This document shows, piece by piece, positions 44,273-54,013 of a stretch of DNA of 64,000 bases. Each line of letters starts with the position of its first letter. Within the stretch, counting starts at the first letter, position 1. The position numbers and the translations under genes were made by a program. The stretch comes from Mariniphaga sediminis (GTDB lineage Bacteria > Bacteroidota > Bacteroidia > Bacteroidales > Prolixibacteraceae), in contig NZ_QWET01000023.1 in NCBI RefSeq assembly GCF_003573545.1, positions 1-64,000 of the forward strand, given 5' to 3'. The notes under the pieces are model-generated. The model was given only the letters and a program-made list of their open reading frames with translations, was not told the DNA's origin and did no database searches.

Positions 44273-45514
44273 ATGAAAGCAGAAATTATAACCATTGGCG
44301 ATGAAATCCTCATCGGACAAATTGTGGATACCAACTCGGCCTGGATTGCCGAACAGTTTAACCTGAATGGAATTGAAATTTACCAAATTACTTCGGTTCA
44401 TGACGATACAGAGCATATTGCAGAAGCAATGCAGATAGCGGAGAAAAAAGCAGATCTGGTTATCCTGACAGGTGGACTGGGGCCTACAAAAGACGATATT
44501 ACCAAGCATGCCCTGTGCGATTATTTCAATACAAAACTGGTTTTTCACGAACAAACTTTTGAAAATATCAAGAACCGGTTCAAAAACCGGAATATCGATC
44601 TGAATAAACTGAACCGTGACCAGGCAATGCTTCCCGGTGCCTGCACTGTTTTGACCAATAAAGTGGGATCGGCGCCGGGAATGTGGTTTGAAAAAAACGA
44701 TACCATTTTTGTTTCTGTGCCGGGCGTTCCTTTCGAGATGAAATATCTCGTTGAGAATGAAATTTTGCCTCGCCTGCGAACCAATGGAAAAGCAAAAGCT
44801 ATTTTTCATAAAACAGTGCAGACGCAGGGTTTGCCGGAGTCTATGCTGGCCGAAAAAATTGAAAATTGGGAAACTTCACTCCCGGAGAATATAAAATTGG
44901 CCTATCTGCCTAATCCTATGTCCGTACGCTTGCGGTTGTCGGCTATTGGGACTGATCTCGAAGAACTTAAAAGATTGGTTGGCGGTGAAATAGAAAAACT
45001 GAAGCAACTTATACCCGATTATATTTTTGGCTACGACAATGAAACGCTCGGGGAAATAACGGGACGGCTGCTGCGTGAAAAGGGCCTGACACTTGCGGTG
45101 GCTGAAAGCTGCACCGGTGGTTACATTTCGCACCTGATTACTTCGGTTCCCGGAAGTTCTGAATATTTCAGGGGAGGAGTTACTGCCTATTCCAATGAGG
45201 TGAAAAAAAGTTTGTTGGGGGTTAGTGAGCTTACTTTACAAAATTATGGGGCCGTGAGCAGCGAGGTTGTCCGGGAGATGGCTCTGGGTGTTCGAAAAAA
45301 GCTGGGCGCTGACTTTGCCGTTGCAACATCCGGTATTGCCGGTCCAACAGGAGGGACTGAGGAAAAACCGGTGGGAACAGTTTGGATTGCTATTGCAGGC
45401 CCGGAGAATACGATAACCGAAAAATTTATTTTTGGCGATAACCGCGAAAGGAATATTATCCGTTCCAGCCAAACAGCCTTGCAACTGTTAAGACGGCAGT
45501 TGATGGCAGTTTAG
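44273..45514 (+). CDS. cinA: CinA-like protein (nicotinamide-nucleotide amidohydrolase)
   Basis: A 413-residue two-domain protein. The ATG at 44273 (MKAEIITIGDEILIGQIVDT) is the family start; the longer frame to 44225 is not used. Residues 1-170 are the MoCF_biosynth-like domain (LTGGLGPTKDDITKHAL). Residues 255-413 are the CinA-C domain (AVAESCTGGYISHLIT, ATSGIAGPTGGTEEKPVGTV), which hydrolyses the amide of nicotinamide mononucleotide in NAD salvage. Gene has a TAnnTTTG box upstream. It converges with the MaoC gene. Confidence 0.93.
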   Translation: MKAEIITIGDEILIGQIVDTNSAWIAEQFNLNGIEIYQITSVHDDTEHIAEAMQIAEKKADLVILTGGLGPTKDDITKHALCDYFNTKLVFHEQTFENIKNRFKNRNIDLNKLNRDQAMLPGACTVLTNKVGSAPGMWFEKNDTIFVSVPGVPFEMKYLVENEILPRLRTNGKAKAIFHKTVQTQGLPESMLAEKIENWETSLPENIKLAYLPNPMSVRLRLSAIGTDLEELKRLVGGEIEKLKQLIPDYIFGYDNETLGEITGRLLREKGLTLAVAESCTGGYISHLITSVPGSSEYFRGGVTAYSNEVKKSLLGVSELTLQNYGAVSSEVVREMALGVRKKLGADFAVATSGIAGPTGGTEEKPVGTVWIAIAGPENTITEKFIFGDNRERNIIRSSQTALQLLRRQLMAV

Positions 45515-45525
45515 CGGGCAGGTTT

Positions 45526-45990
45526 TTATTCGAAGTGGTAAAGAAAAGTTACCAACGCGTCGTAAGCAGGCTTTTTTTGCCCTTCGATTTCCACCACAAT
45601 TTTAACCTGGATTTTGGCAATTCCGCGCAGGTTTCTGATGTCTTCCAGCGAAACAACGGCCCGGATTTTATCGTTTACCAAAACCGGTTGCTGAAAGCGA
45701 AGTTTTTCAATGCCGTAGTTTACAATCATTTTTACGTTCCGAACGTCCACAATACAATACCAGAGATAGGTCAGCAGACTTACCGTGAGGTACCCGTGTG
45801 CAATCGTGCTTTTAAACGGAGATTCCTCTGCTGCCCGTTCCGGATCCGTATGAATCCACTGATAATCAAGAGTGGCATCGGCAAATTTATTGATTTGTTC
45901 CTGTGTAATCTGAATGTATTCCGAGGTGCCGATCTCTTTTCCCAGGAATGATTCAAATTCTTCGTAATTGTTAATGATTGTTTTTTTCAT
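45526..45990 (-). CDS. MaoC-like hydratase/dehydratase
   Basis: A 154-residue single hot-dog-fold protein. The hydratase 2 motif region FADATLDYQWIHTDPERAAEESPFKSTIAHGYLTVSLL (residues 32-69) holds the catalytic Asp (of YQWIHTDPE) and His (of AHGYL). It probably hydrates an enoyl-CoA reversibly, as R-specific enoyl-CoA hydratases do. No other fatty-acid gene is adjacent. It converges with cinA, 11 bp between stops. Confidence 0.88.
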   Translation of the reverse strand: MKKTIINNYEEFESFLGKEIGTSEYIQITQEQINKFADATLDYQWIHTDPERAAEESPFKSTIAHGYLTVSLLTYLWYCIVDVRNVKMIVNYGIEKLRFQQPVLVNDKIRAVVSLEDIRNLRGIAKIQVKIVVEIEGQKKPAYDALVTFLYHFE

Positions 45991-46183
45991 TTTGTAGTCG
46001 TGTATTTACGGCTGCAAAATAAGGCATTTTCCTGCTCTTTCAGAAGAAAAAAGGAAGACAACCGATGAAAACAAAAAATGAACCGGAACAATTATCAGAA
46101 TTTTAACCCCACATGTTCCAACATTTTAGGCCGCCCATGTTGTTTGCAAATTATTTTCCACCTTTGCAGCTACTTTTTAGGTC

Positions 46184-47119
46184 ATGAAGAATATATTTAA
46201 AAGCACAACATTTTTGGCGATACTTGCAACCTGGTTGTGGTCCACCGCTTTTGTGGGGGTCAAAATCGGGCTGGAATACCATACCCCATTCCAGTTTGCC
46301 GGTATCCGTTTTTTTATTTCAGGATTGTTCATATTTCTGTTGTTTGGCAAATTCAACCTGTTTTACTCACAGGTAAAAGCTAACTGGAGGTTTGTGCTTT
46401 GGATTTCGATTATTCAGATTTTTGCACAGTATGCCTTATTTTACAGTGGCCTTAACCTGGTGCCGGGAGCGTTGGGGGCCATGCTTATAGGCGCATCGCC
46501 ATTGTTCGTGGCTATTGTGGCCCATTTTTCCATGCATAATGATAAAATGACGCCTTTAAAAACCTTCAGTATTTTGATTGGGGTTGCCGGAATTGCTGTC
46601 ATTACACTGGGCCGGACAACGATTGAAATGGAAGGAGCGCTTAATCTCGAGTTGCTTGGAATAGGATTGCTTTTGGTTAATAATCTTGTGGCCGGATATT
46701 CCAACGTACTGGTTTCAAAATCATCGGCAGATGTTTCCCCTTTTGTCCTTAGTTCTACCTCGCTTATGGTGGGCGGAATAATGCTCTTTCTCGTTTCAAT
46801 CCCGGCAGAAGGAATCAACATGGGCCCTTTTCCTGCTGAATATTATGTTGCTTTGGCGTGGCTCAGTTTTTTGTCGGCAGCGGCGTTCTCCATCTGGTTT
46901 ACATTGCTCAAACGCCCGGGAGTAAAAGTTTCGGTTTTGAATGTCTGGAAGTTTTTGATTCCCGTTTCCGGAGCCATTTTAAGCTGGATATTACTGGAAG
47001 ATGAAAACCCGGATCTTATATCGGTAATCGGAATGGTTATCATTGCAATATCCCTGCTGGCGCTGAACTTTGCCAATCGCAAAAGTGTAGCCACCAAAAG
47101 CCGGGCTACCCCGAAATAA
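46184..47119 (+). CDS. EamA-family (DMT) transporter
   Basis: A 311-residue membrane protein with ten helices in two EamA repeats (about 8-140 and 160-300). The first is ATWLWSTAFVGVKIGLEY with the tryptophan-rich start; GLNLVPGALGAMLIGASPLF and LSFLSAAAFSIWFTLLKR lie in the repeats. Such exporters carry amino acids, nucleosides or other small metabolites; the substrate is unknown. Confidence 0.87.
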   Translation: MKNIFKSTTFLAILATWLWSTAFVGVKIGLEYHTPFQFAGIRFFISGLFIFLLFGKFNLFYSQVKANWRFVLWISIIQIFAQYALFYSGLNLVPGALGAMLIGASPLFVAIVAHFSMHNDKMTPLKTFSILIGVAGIAVITLGRTTIEMEGALNLELLGIGLLLVNNLVAGYSNVLVSKSSADVSPFVLSSTSLMVGGIMLFLVSIPAEGINMGPFPAEYYVALAWLSFLSAAAFSIWFTLLKRPGVKVSVLNVWKFLIPVSGAILSWILLEDENPDLISVIGMVIIAISLLALNFANRKSVATKSRATPK

Positions 47120-47163
47120 TTTATTTTCTGTAAAACTTGCTGATCTTATTTTTCAGGTTGTTT

Positions 47164-47991
47164 TTATTCCTCCAAAATGAGTAATTCTATTTTCCGGAAA
47201 TCCGTCGGGTGGCTTTCCGCCTGAAGGGAAATAGTGCCTTGTGAAATAATTTTATTTCCGTCTGCTGGAAGCAGTTTTTCGTAATACTGTTCCCGCGGGT
47301 CGAGCTGGGGCTTTTCATAGCTCATTACTTCTTTACCTTCAATAAAATGCCGGATTACCTCGCCGCCTTTAACTTCTACTTCAACCGAAACCCACTGGTC
47401 TCCGTGAAACGTTTCAGACCCTGAATTTGTACAATGTTGTTCTATCAGAATACCGTCCATTTCCACATTGGTGCCTGGTGTGCAAAGGTTCATGGTAGAT
47501 CTTTCATTTTTTCCGTTTCCTCCCAGTAACTGTACTTCAATGGAAACCGGGAAGTCCTGATCTATTTCCATCGATTCTGCGCTTTGGCCGTGGAGCATCA
47601 GTCCGTTATTCCGGTATGCCCAACCTGGCCCGCCCTCTATCTGTTTACCCACAAAGCGGTATTCTACCCGAAGCCGGTAGTGCGAAAACTCTCCGTCATA
47701 AAAAATATGACCGAACTGGCCTCCCCAGTCATCCCAGTCATCGTAGCGAACCCGCAGCAGCCCGTCTTCCACCCTGAATGTATTGTTTAAATTGTAGCCC
47801 AATTCATAACCGGTAAATTTGATTTGCCAACCCTCCAGGTTTTTTCCGTTAAACAGTGGAATCCAGTTTTCTTCCACCGATGCCTGAGCTGATTTTGTTT
47901 GTTCCTGTTGCGACTTTTTACCGGAATTACAGGCTGTTACCATCATAATCACTACAATAATCAACATTTTACAAAAAGGTATTATCCGCAT
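47164..47991 (-). CDS. DUF1080 (3-keto-disaccharide hydrolase-like) lipoprotein
   Basis: A 275-residue lipoprotein: MLIIVVIMMVTACNSG has the lipobox TAC. An ATG eight codons into the frame, at 47967, may be the real start. The DUF1080 concanavalin-like fold begins with WIPLFNGKNLEGWQIK; YRFVGKQIEGGPGWAYRNNGLML and FPVSIEVQLLGG follow. DUF1080 members have been linked to hydrolysis of 3-keto-glycosides. With the ThuA and Gfo/Idh/MocA proteins elsewhere in the window it fits a keto-glycoside pathway, but it is not adjacent to them. Confidence 0.85.
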   Translation of the reverse strand: MRIIPFCKMLIIVVIMMVTACNSGKKSQQEQTKSAQASVEENWIPLFNGKNLEGWQIKFTGYELGYNLNNTFRVEDGLLRVRYDDWDDWGGQFGHIFYDGEFSHYRLRVEYRFVGKQIEGGPGWAYRNNGLMLHGQSAESMEIDQDFPVSIEVQLLGGNGKNERSTMNLCTPGTNVEMDGILIEQHCTNSGSETFHGDQWVSVEVEVKGGEVIRHFIEGKEVMSYEKPQLDPREQYYEKLLPADGNKIISQGTISLQAESHPTDFRKIELLILEE

Positions 47992-48273
47992 AAGAGTTTC
48001 TTTAAATATTTATAGAAATTAGAATAAAATTGCGCAAATAAAGGTAACATAAAAATTTTTGAAGGTGCCATCGATTATGGAATTTTGTTGTGAGGCAGAT
48101 TTACGGATTCTTCTTTTGAATAGCATCTTTCATTATTTAAATTCTTGTTTATTTGTGTTTTAAGAGGTGTTTGCGGTGCTTGTTAACAAAAAAATAAGAC
48201 AGGATTGTCCTTTTTTCCGAAAAAAAATTACATCTTGCATACGTTTTACCATTAAATCAAAAAATATTCAAAT

Positions 48274-48356
48274 ATGCAAGACACAGAAGAAGATAATTAG
48301 ATTGGAATGCAATTGAACAAAATGATCAGTTGTTGATGTTTCAAACACTACCCTAA
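48274..48356 (+). pseudogene. Possible relic of an ECF sigma factor N-terminus
   Basis: ATG at 48274 reads MQDTEEDN then stops. Allowing one base inserted, the frame continues with LDWNAIEQNDQLLMFQTLP before another stop at 48354. The pattern resembles the N-terminus of ECF sigma factors (EEDNxxWxAIxxxDxxAF). A perfect inverted repeat TTTCAAAC/GTTTGAAA (48339-48367) lies at its end. The surrounding 47992-48402 has no other gene and must contain the promoter of the next gene. Confidence 0.3.
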
Positions 48357-48402
48357 AGGGTTTGAAAGCCATTGCCTTTATATAACACAAACAATTAAAC
48401 AC

Positions 48403-49515
48403 ATGCTATTTACAAAGCTTTTTCTGAATTTGCTTTCGTTTTCTCTTGCTTTTTCAATTGTAATTATTACAATTCCCGCCATTTTGCGCGTTGCCCGGGC
48501 GAAAAAGTTATTCGATCCTTTTGACGACAGGAAGATTCACTCACAAACCGTTCCACCTTTGGGAGGAGTGGGGATTTTTCTCGGATTTATATTGAGTACT
48601 ATTATTGCTTCCGATGGTTATGCTTTCAGCTCGTTAAAATATATTATTGCAGCCGTTATTCTTATGTTTTTTACCGGGTTAAAAGATGACTTGGTAGCGA
48701 TATCGGCGCGTAAGAAGTTTGTAATACAGCTTTTTGCGGCCATTATCTTAGTGACTCTCGGAGAGGTGAAAATTACCAACTTATATGGTCTTTTGGGCTT
48801 TTACGAAATTAATTTCGCATTTGGCACGCTCATCTCACTGTTTTTAATGCTTGCCATTATTAATGCTTTTAACCTGATTGACGGAATTGACGGACTGGCC
48901 TCAGGCCTGGCCATAGTTGCCTCTTTCTTCTCCGGGGTTTGGTTTTTTATTGCAGGATACATGCCGTATGCCATCATGTCTTTTGCTCTATGCGGAAGCC
49001 TGGCCGGTTTTTTCCTTTTTAATGTTTTCGGGCACAGAAATAAGTTGTTTATGGGAGATACCGGCTCGCTGGTTGTCGGGATTATTATTGCCATTCTGGT
49101 TATAAAATTCAATGAATTTAACGCCGTTAGCAATGTCCCCTTTGCCATTGATGCGGCCCCGACGGTTTCATTTGCCGTTGTAATTGTTCCTTTGATAGAT
49201 ACGCTGAGGGTAATAGTCATCCGGATTTTAAGAAAGAAATCTCCGTTTTCACCGGATACAAATCATATTCACCACCGCTTACTGGTACTTTTCCCCAATC
49301 ACCTGACGGTTACACTTATTATTATTTCAGCAAATATTTTTTTAATTGGCACCGCCCTGTTTTTCAATCACCTTTCCTTTAATGTAAATATGCAGTTTCT
49401 GCTCATTTTCCTGATAGGCGTGGCATTTTCATTTATACCGTCAAAACTTGTAGCCCGTCTTCAGATAAAAGAGAAAATGCAATTGACTTTGCTGCGATCG
49501 AAATCGGCCAGTTAG
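48403..49515 (+). CDS. Undecaprenyl-phosphate sugar-1-phosphate transferase (WecA/TagO-like)
   Basis: A 370-residue polytopic enzyme of the MraY/WecA family with about 11 helices. Aspartate-rich loops FTGLKDDL (near 87-94), NAFNLIDGIDGLASG (near 153-167) and LFMGDTGSLVVG (near 220) bind magnesium and the nucleotide; NHIHHRL near 288 is the histidine loop. It would load UDP-GlcNAc or a similar sugar phosphate onto undecaprenyl phosphate, the first step of repeat-unit synthesis. No such initiating enzyme is visible within the polysaccharide locus, so this may serve it. Confidence 0.9.
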   Translation: MLFTKLFLNLLSFSLAFSIVIITIPAILRVARAKKLFDPFDDRKIHSQTVPPLGGVGIFLGFILSTIIASDGYAFSSLKYIIAAVILMFFTGLKDDLVAISARKKFVIQLFAAIILVTLGEVKITNLYGLLGFYEINFAFGTLISLFLMLAIINAFNLIDGIDGLASGLAIVASFFSGVWFFIAGYMPYAIMSFALCGSLAGFFLFNVFGHRNKLFMGDTGSLVVGIIIAILVIKFNEFNAVSNVPFAIDAAPTVSFAVVIVPLIDTLRVIVIRILRKKSPFSPDTNHIHHRLLVLFPNHLTVTLIIISANIFLIGTALFFNHLSFNVNMQFLLIFLIGVAFSFIPSKLVARLQIKEKMQLTLLRSKSAS

Positions 49516-49760
49516 TGGCTTTGTATGGTAATGTTCCGGTTGGTTATTATCCAAATGCAGATTTTTTTGAATGTGCTTTTTTCGAAAATTAGAATAACCG
49601 CAGGGAACCTGCGTCAATAAAAAGGGGTACTGTCTGCTTTTGGGAAAGAGGCTGGCAAAACACTTTTCTCCCGAAAAATTTCTGCCCCGGAACCGGGAAT
49701 ATCACATACAATTCATCGTGATTCAGAACGGAGTTGTGTATATTTACCGCCGGTAATAAG

Positions 49761-49775
49761 AAAGGAATTATTTTG
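49761..49775 (+). promoter_or_regulatory. Ribosome binding site deciding a TTG start
   Basis: AAAGGA at 49761-49766 lies six bases before TTG at 49773. There is no ATG near the beginning of the frame, and this TTG gives the N-terminus (M)ISFGVKYWF before the first membrane helix. Confidence 0.5.
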
Positions 49776-51860
49776 ATTTCATTCGGTGTAAAATACTGGT
49801 TCGTTTTATTGCTTGTTCTATTGGTTGCGGCAACGGGCATAGTGCTTTTGTTGTATTTCAGGAATAAGGAAAACAGGGAGTTGACAAAAGGACAGCGCAA
49901 TCTGTTAATGGTGTTGCGTTTTTTTTCGTTTGGGTTGATTGCCTTTTTATTACTGTCTCCATTTTTGAAGAGCCTGAAAAAAATGGTGCAAAATCCACTT
50001 GTTGTTACTGCCTGGGATAATTCGGGGTCAATGATTGCACCCGGCGATTCGGTTATGATTGCCTCCGAAATTTTAGCATTGAAAGATAAGCTAACGGAAG
50101 AAATAGGGAAGGAGTACACGCTGGTAAATTATTCGTTTGGGCAGGAAACAACACCGGATGGTGCATTGGATTTTTCGGGGAAACGATCGGATTACAGTCA
50201 ACTTGTTTCTGATTTGGCAAACAATTATTTTAATGAAAACGTTGGTGCCCTCATCCTGGCAGGAGACGGGATATACAACCAGGGGAAAAGCCCTGTAAAC
50301 ATGCTGGAAGATATTCCTTTTCCGGTATTTACCATCGGGCTGGGAGACACTACCGAAGTAACTGACTCCCGCATTCAGGGGATACGGGTAAACCGCACCG
50401 CTTTTTCCGGGAACCGTTTTCCGGTAGAGATTGATTCCCGTTATTCAAAATTAAAGGGCCGTCCTCTGAAACTTACTGTACATGAAGAAGGTACAGAGGT
50501 AGCACAAACCATTGTTACGCCTCCCAATAATGATTTTTTTCATTCTCACCAGTTTATTCTTGAGGCGGGGACACCGGGCCTGAAAAAGTTTACGGTGTCT
50601 GTTGAGACGGCTGAAAATGAAAAAAATATAAAAAATAATACAACGACTTTTGTGATAAATGTCCTTGAAAACAAACAGAAAATATTAATTCTTTCAGATG
50701 GTCCGCATCCTGATATCGGAGTTGTAAAAAATACGTTGGAGCAACAAAAATCGTATGAGATTTCGGTTTTTACGGAGGAGCCTTACCCATCCAACCTGTC
50801 GGATTTCAACCTGATTATTCTGAACCAGTTGCCAACTTCCGGGATATCAATGGCTGGAATTATAGGCAACGAAGCCAATCAGCGGGTTCCGCTACTTTTT
50901 ATAGTCGGGGACAAAACGTTTATTCCACAGTTGAACGCCCTCTCGACCGGAGTGACCATTCAACCGCTTGCCGGGTTGGCTGAGGAAGCGCAGGCTGTTA
51001 TTAATCCGGCCTATGCCACCTTTTCGTTAAGCGAAAGTTTCAGGGAAGTTCTTCCTAAATTTCCCCCGCTGTTGGCGCCTTTTGCAAATTATAGCCTCGA
51101 TCCCGGATTGTCCCCCCTGCTTTTTCAAAAGGTAAAAAATATTGAAACCGGAAAACCGCTTTTGGCTACCGGCATGCTTAACGGACGAAAAACAGGGTTT
51201 CTTTTGGGCGAAGGAATATGGCGCTGGCGACTAAACAATTACTTTCAGAACCAAAGCCACATTCAGTTTGACGAACTGATAAACCAGCTTGTGCAGTACC
51301 TTGCGCTTCGGCAAAATGAAGATAATTTTATTATGGACTATGAACCGGTTTATGCTGAAACCGATCATGTAGTGCTGAATGCAGAAGTTTATAATGATGC
51401 CTTTGAGCGGATTACTTCGGAAGAAGTGACTGTCGTAATTGAAAACGAGCAGGGGGATGAATTGGATTTTACCTTTGATGTGAGGGGAGACAGTTACCAA
51501 CTGGATGCAGGAAACCTGTCAGTAGGAAATTACAGTTTCACCGCCGAAGTAACCGTTGGCAGTGAAACCTATACTGAATCCGGGAATTTTGCAGTTACTG
51601 CTGTTAATATTGAAAATATTGTTACACAAGCCAACCATCGTATGCTGTATCAACTGGCTGTGCAAAGCGGGGGCTCTTTTTATCCGCCTTCCCAGGCAGA
51701 GCAAATTATTGGAGATTTAAAAAGCAGCAATACCCTGAAGCCGGTAATCCGTTTTCAGGAAATGATAAACGAACTTCTAAACCTACGCTGGTTGTTTTTT
51801 GTTCTGTTATTATTGTTAAGTGTGGAATGGTTTTTGAGGAAGTTCTGGGGCATTTACTAA
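49773..51860 (+). CDS. Membrane-anchored VWA-like protein
   Basis: About 695 residues, preferred TTG start at 49773. Membrane helices lie near residues 6-27 and 47-65, and a last one at the C-terminus (LRWLFFVLLLLLSVEWFLRKF). Between about 80 and 220 is a von Willebrand A-like fold with the metal-adhesion motif DNSGSM (DxSxS) and ILAGDGIYNQG. The large remainder (220-660) is beta-rich and periplasmic. Two helices plus VWA resemble BatA-like or aerotolerance-type proteins, but the family is not certain. It is followed by two lipoprotein genes on the same strand, which may form a complex with it. Function unknown. Confidence 0.75.
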   Translation: MISFGVKYWFVLLLVLLVAATGIVLLLYFRNKENRELTKGQRNLLMVLRFFSFGLIAFLLLSPFLKSLKKMVQNPLVVTAWDNSGSMIAPGDSVMIASEILALKDKLTEEIGKEYTLVNYSFGQETTPDGALDFSGKRSDYSQLVSDLANNYFNENVGALILAGDGIYNQGKSPVNMLEDIPFPVFTIGLGDTTEVTDSRIQGIRVNRTAFSGNRFPVEIDSRYSKLKGRPLKLTVHEEGTEVAQTIVTPPNNDFFHSHQFILEAGTPGLKKFTVSVETAENEKNIKNNTTTFVINVLENKQKILILSDGPHPDIGVVKNTLEQQKSYEISVFTEEPYPSNLSDFNLIILNQLPTSGISMAGIIGNEANQRVPLLFIVGDKTFIPQLNALSTGVTIQPLAGLAEEAQAVINPAYATFSLSESFREVLPKFPPLLAPFANYSLDPGLSPLLFQKVKNIETGKPLLATGMLNGRKTGFLLGEGIWRWRLNNYFQNQSHIQFDELINQLVQYLALRQNEDNFIMDYEPVYAETDHVVLNAEVYNDAFERITSEEVTVVIENEQGDELDFTFDVRGDSYQLDAGNLSVGNYSFTAEVTVGSETYTESGNFAVTAVNIENIVTQANHRMLYQLAVQSGGSFYPPSQAEQIIGDLKSSNTLKPVIRFQEMINELLNLRWLFFVLLLLLSVEWFLRKFWGIY

Positions 51861-51877
51861 ATGGAGGATTTTGCAGG

Positions 51878-52939
51878 ATGATCAGGAAAATTAAAATCAA
51901 AGAAACAGTAAAGTTTACCGCATTGCTTTTGATGGCGGCGCTGTTTTTTTCTTGCGTTTCAACCCGTACATTAGTTATCGATATTCCCCTTCCGGCAGAA
52001 AATGCCCTTCCACCATCCATCCAAAGCTTTACCCTGGTTTCTCAATCAGTGAACGAGAATTACACAGACCTGGATTCCGACTCGTTGCAAAAAATATTTT
52101 ACAAACAACGTTTTAATTTCGATACGGTGGTTTACGATCTGCAAATGGCTGATACAACCATGAAAGCGTTGGGCGAACTGCTTTTTGAATCAGGTCGTTT
52201 TGATTATGTCATTCCGGAAAGCCGATTTCTCGAATCGCCCAAAACTTCACTTTTCGCCACAGAAATGCCGTGGGAAGAAGTGAATGATTTATGTGAAACC
52301 TTTGAAACGGATGCCGTACTATCATTAGACCATTTGAAAACGAGGGTTTTTACAGAATACGACAACGAAACTTTTTTTGATCCTTTTCAGGGAGGTTTTT
52401 TATCGGCTGCCACTGCAGATATGAAAATATACTACGAGGCGCTCTTCAGAATTTATGATCCGGAGGAGGAGAAGATACTCTTACGTGAGTTTATAAGCGA
52501 TACCCTCTATTGGGGAGACTCAGATGCCACTGCAAGGGATTTGTTTAGCCGGTTTACCCCGGTAAAACAAGCGCTTACTGAAACCGGTATTGCTCTTGCT
52601 CTGGAACTCTCGGAAAAAATTGCGGTCCGTTGGAAACCTGAACGAAGGACGTATTTTGTTACAGGGAATGCCGGGCTGAAACAGGGTAACCGGTTTGCCA
52701 GTCAGGGAGACTGGCTAATGGCTGTTTCACAGTGGAAGAAGACGGCAGATGAAACAGGTTCCAAAGCATTAAAAAGCAAAGCCCAGCTTAATATGGCGTT
52801 GGGCTATGAAATGCTGGGCGATGTAGACAGTGCCATTCAATGGGCGCTGAAGTCATACAATATCATGTATCGCCCGCTCACTTACGAGTACCTGCAAATT
52901 TTAAAACGACGAAAAAGTGAACTAAAAGAAACGAAATGA
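51878..52939 (+). CDS. DUF6340-like lipoprotein
   Basis: About 353 residues from the ATG at 51878; the frame is open 51 bases earlier, within the preceding gene's end. The signal peptide MIRKIKIKETVKFTALLLM ends in a lipobox (FFSC, near 28). LFATEMPWEEVNDLCETFETDAVLSLD and YYEALFRIYDPEEEKIL belong to the domain; TPR-like helices fill the last 80 residues (GNAGLKQGNRFASQGDWLMA, LNMALGYEMLGDVDSA). Function unknown; probably anchored in the outer membrane. It is a paralogue of the next gene, with an ATGA overlap. Confidence 0.75.
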   Translation: MIRKIKIKETVKFTALLLMAALFFSCVSTRTLVIDIPLPAENALPPSIQSFTLVSQSVNENYTDLDSDSLQKIFYKQRFNFDTVVYDLQMADTTMKALGELLFESGRFDYVIPESRFLESPKTSLFATEMPWEEVNDLCETFETDAVLSLDHLKTRVFTEYDNETFFDPFQGGFLSAATADMKIYYEALFRIYDPEEEKILLREFISDTLYWGDSDATARDLFSRFTPVKQALTETGIALALELSEKIAVRWKPERRTYFVTGNAGLKQGNRFASQGDWLMAVSQWKKTADETGSKALKSKAQLNMALGYEMLGDVDSAIQWALKSYNIMYRPLTYEYLQILKRRKSELKETK

Positions 52940-53955
52940 ACCCTCGGTTTCTTCCTGCATTAATACTTTTGTTTTTGTCAGCCTGTACGGTTTACAAAGA
53001 ATACCCTATTGAGGTTTACACCCCGGGTGAGGCGCCTGTCCCATCCGATACCCGGAAAGTGGCGGTTATTTACCGAAATTTCAAATATCCGGGAGATACA
53101 CTCCTGCATTTTTACAGGGACGATTCCCAACTGATGAAATCCCAGAGTGATCCGGTGGAACTCGACAGTTTGTTGGTAGCTACCTGCTTGAATAAACTGG
53201 CCGCCAGTCTGAAGAACAATCAATCCTTCAGCGAAGTGCGAATTCTGCCCTACCATACTTTTAAAAGGCATACCGGTGAAGAGCTGATTGATTTGCCGGC
53301 TGATTTGGCAAAACAAATAGCCAACGCCTCAGGTACCGATTTAATATTATCGCTTGAAACTTTTTCCTCGTTTTTTTCAGGATACCCTGTCTCCTTTGGT
53401 GTTCCGAAAGCGAGCGAAGTGGTAACCGTGGCTGTTTGGAGTATTTATGATCCGCAGAGGAGCTTGACGCTGGAGCGAAAAACCATGATTGACACTATTT
53501 ACTGGAATGGTTACGACAACAAAGGGAATTACCTGGAGAATTATGCACCTCCGCCGCGCTTAAATGCATTGCATATTGCCGCCGCATTATCCGGGGAGAA
53601 CTATGCCAAACGTTTCTATGCTACCTGGCAAACCGTCGACCGCATGTACTCAGTGCCTCCTTTGCCTGATTTCTCAGGAGCCGCGTATTATTTTGAAGAA
53701 GGGGAGCTGGGTAAAGCCATCATCCTTTGGAAAAAATATTCGGATGAGAAAAGCGGGAAGTTGGCCATTAATGCCCGTTATAACCTGGCGCTGGCCTACG
53801 AATTAAAAGACGATCTGCTTACTGCACAGAAATGGTTGGCGGCTTCGCTTGACCTGGCACAAAAACATCGCAGTTCTAAAGACATTCGCATGATCAAAGC
53901 TTACCAGAAAGTGCTGGAAAAAAGGATAAAGGTGTTAGAAACAGTGGAGCAATAA
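52936..53955 (+). CDS. DUF6340-like lipoprotein, second paralogue
   Basis: A 339-residue lipoprotein with signal peptide and lipobox (LILLFLSAC, cysteine near 17). It shares the layout of its neighbour: a central domain with TDLILSLETFSSFFSG and WSIYDPQRSLTLERKTMIDTIYW, and a TPR-like C-terminus (FEEGELGKAIILWKKYS, ARYNLALAYELKDDL). Start codon overlaps the previous stop by four bases, so translation is probably coupled. Together with the VWA protein it forms a three-gene envelope cluster. Confidence 0.78.
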   Translation: MNPRFLPALILLFLSACTVYKEYPIEVYTPGEAPVPSDTRKVAVIYRNFKYPGDTLLHFYRDDSQLMKSQSDPVELDSLLVATCLNKLAASLKNNQSFSEVRILPYHTFKRHTGEELIDLPADLAKQIANASGTDLILSLETFSSFFSGYPVSFGVPKASEVVTVAVWSIYDPQRSLTLERKTMIDTIYWNGYDNKGNYLENYAPPPRLNALHIAAALSGENYAKRFYATWQTVDRMYSVPPLPDFSGAAYYFEEGELGKAIILWKKYSDEKSGKLAINARYNLALAYELKDDLLTAQKWLAASLDLAQKHRSSKDIRMIKAYQKVLEKRIKVLETVEQ

Positions 53956-54013
53956 GTGGTGAATTTTTAAGCTCCGGAGTTACATCAGTAATACATTGTT
54001 TGCAGACTTCTCT

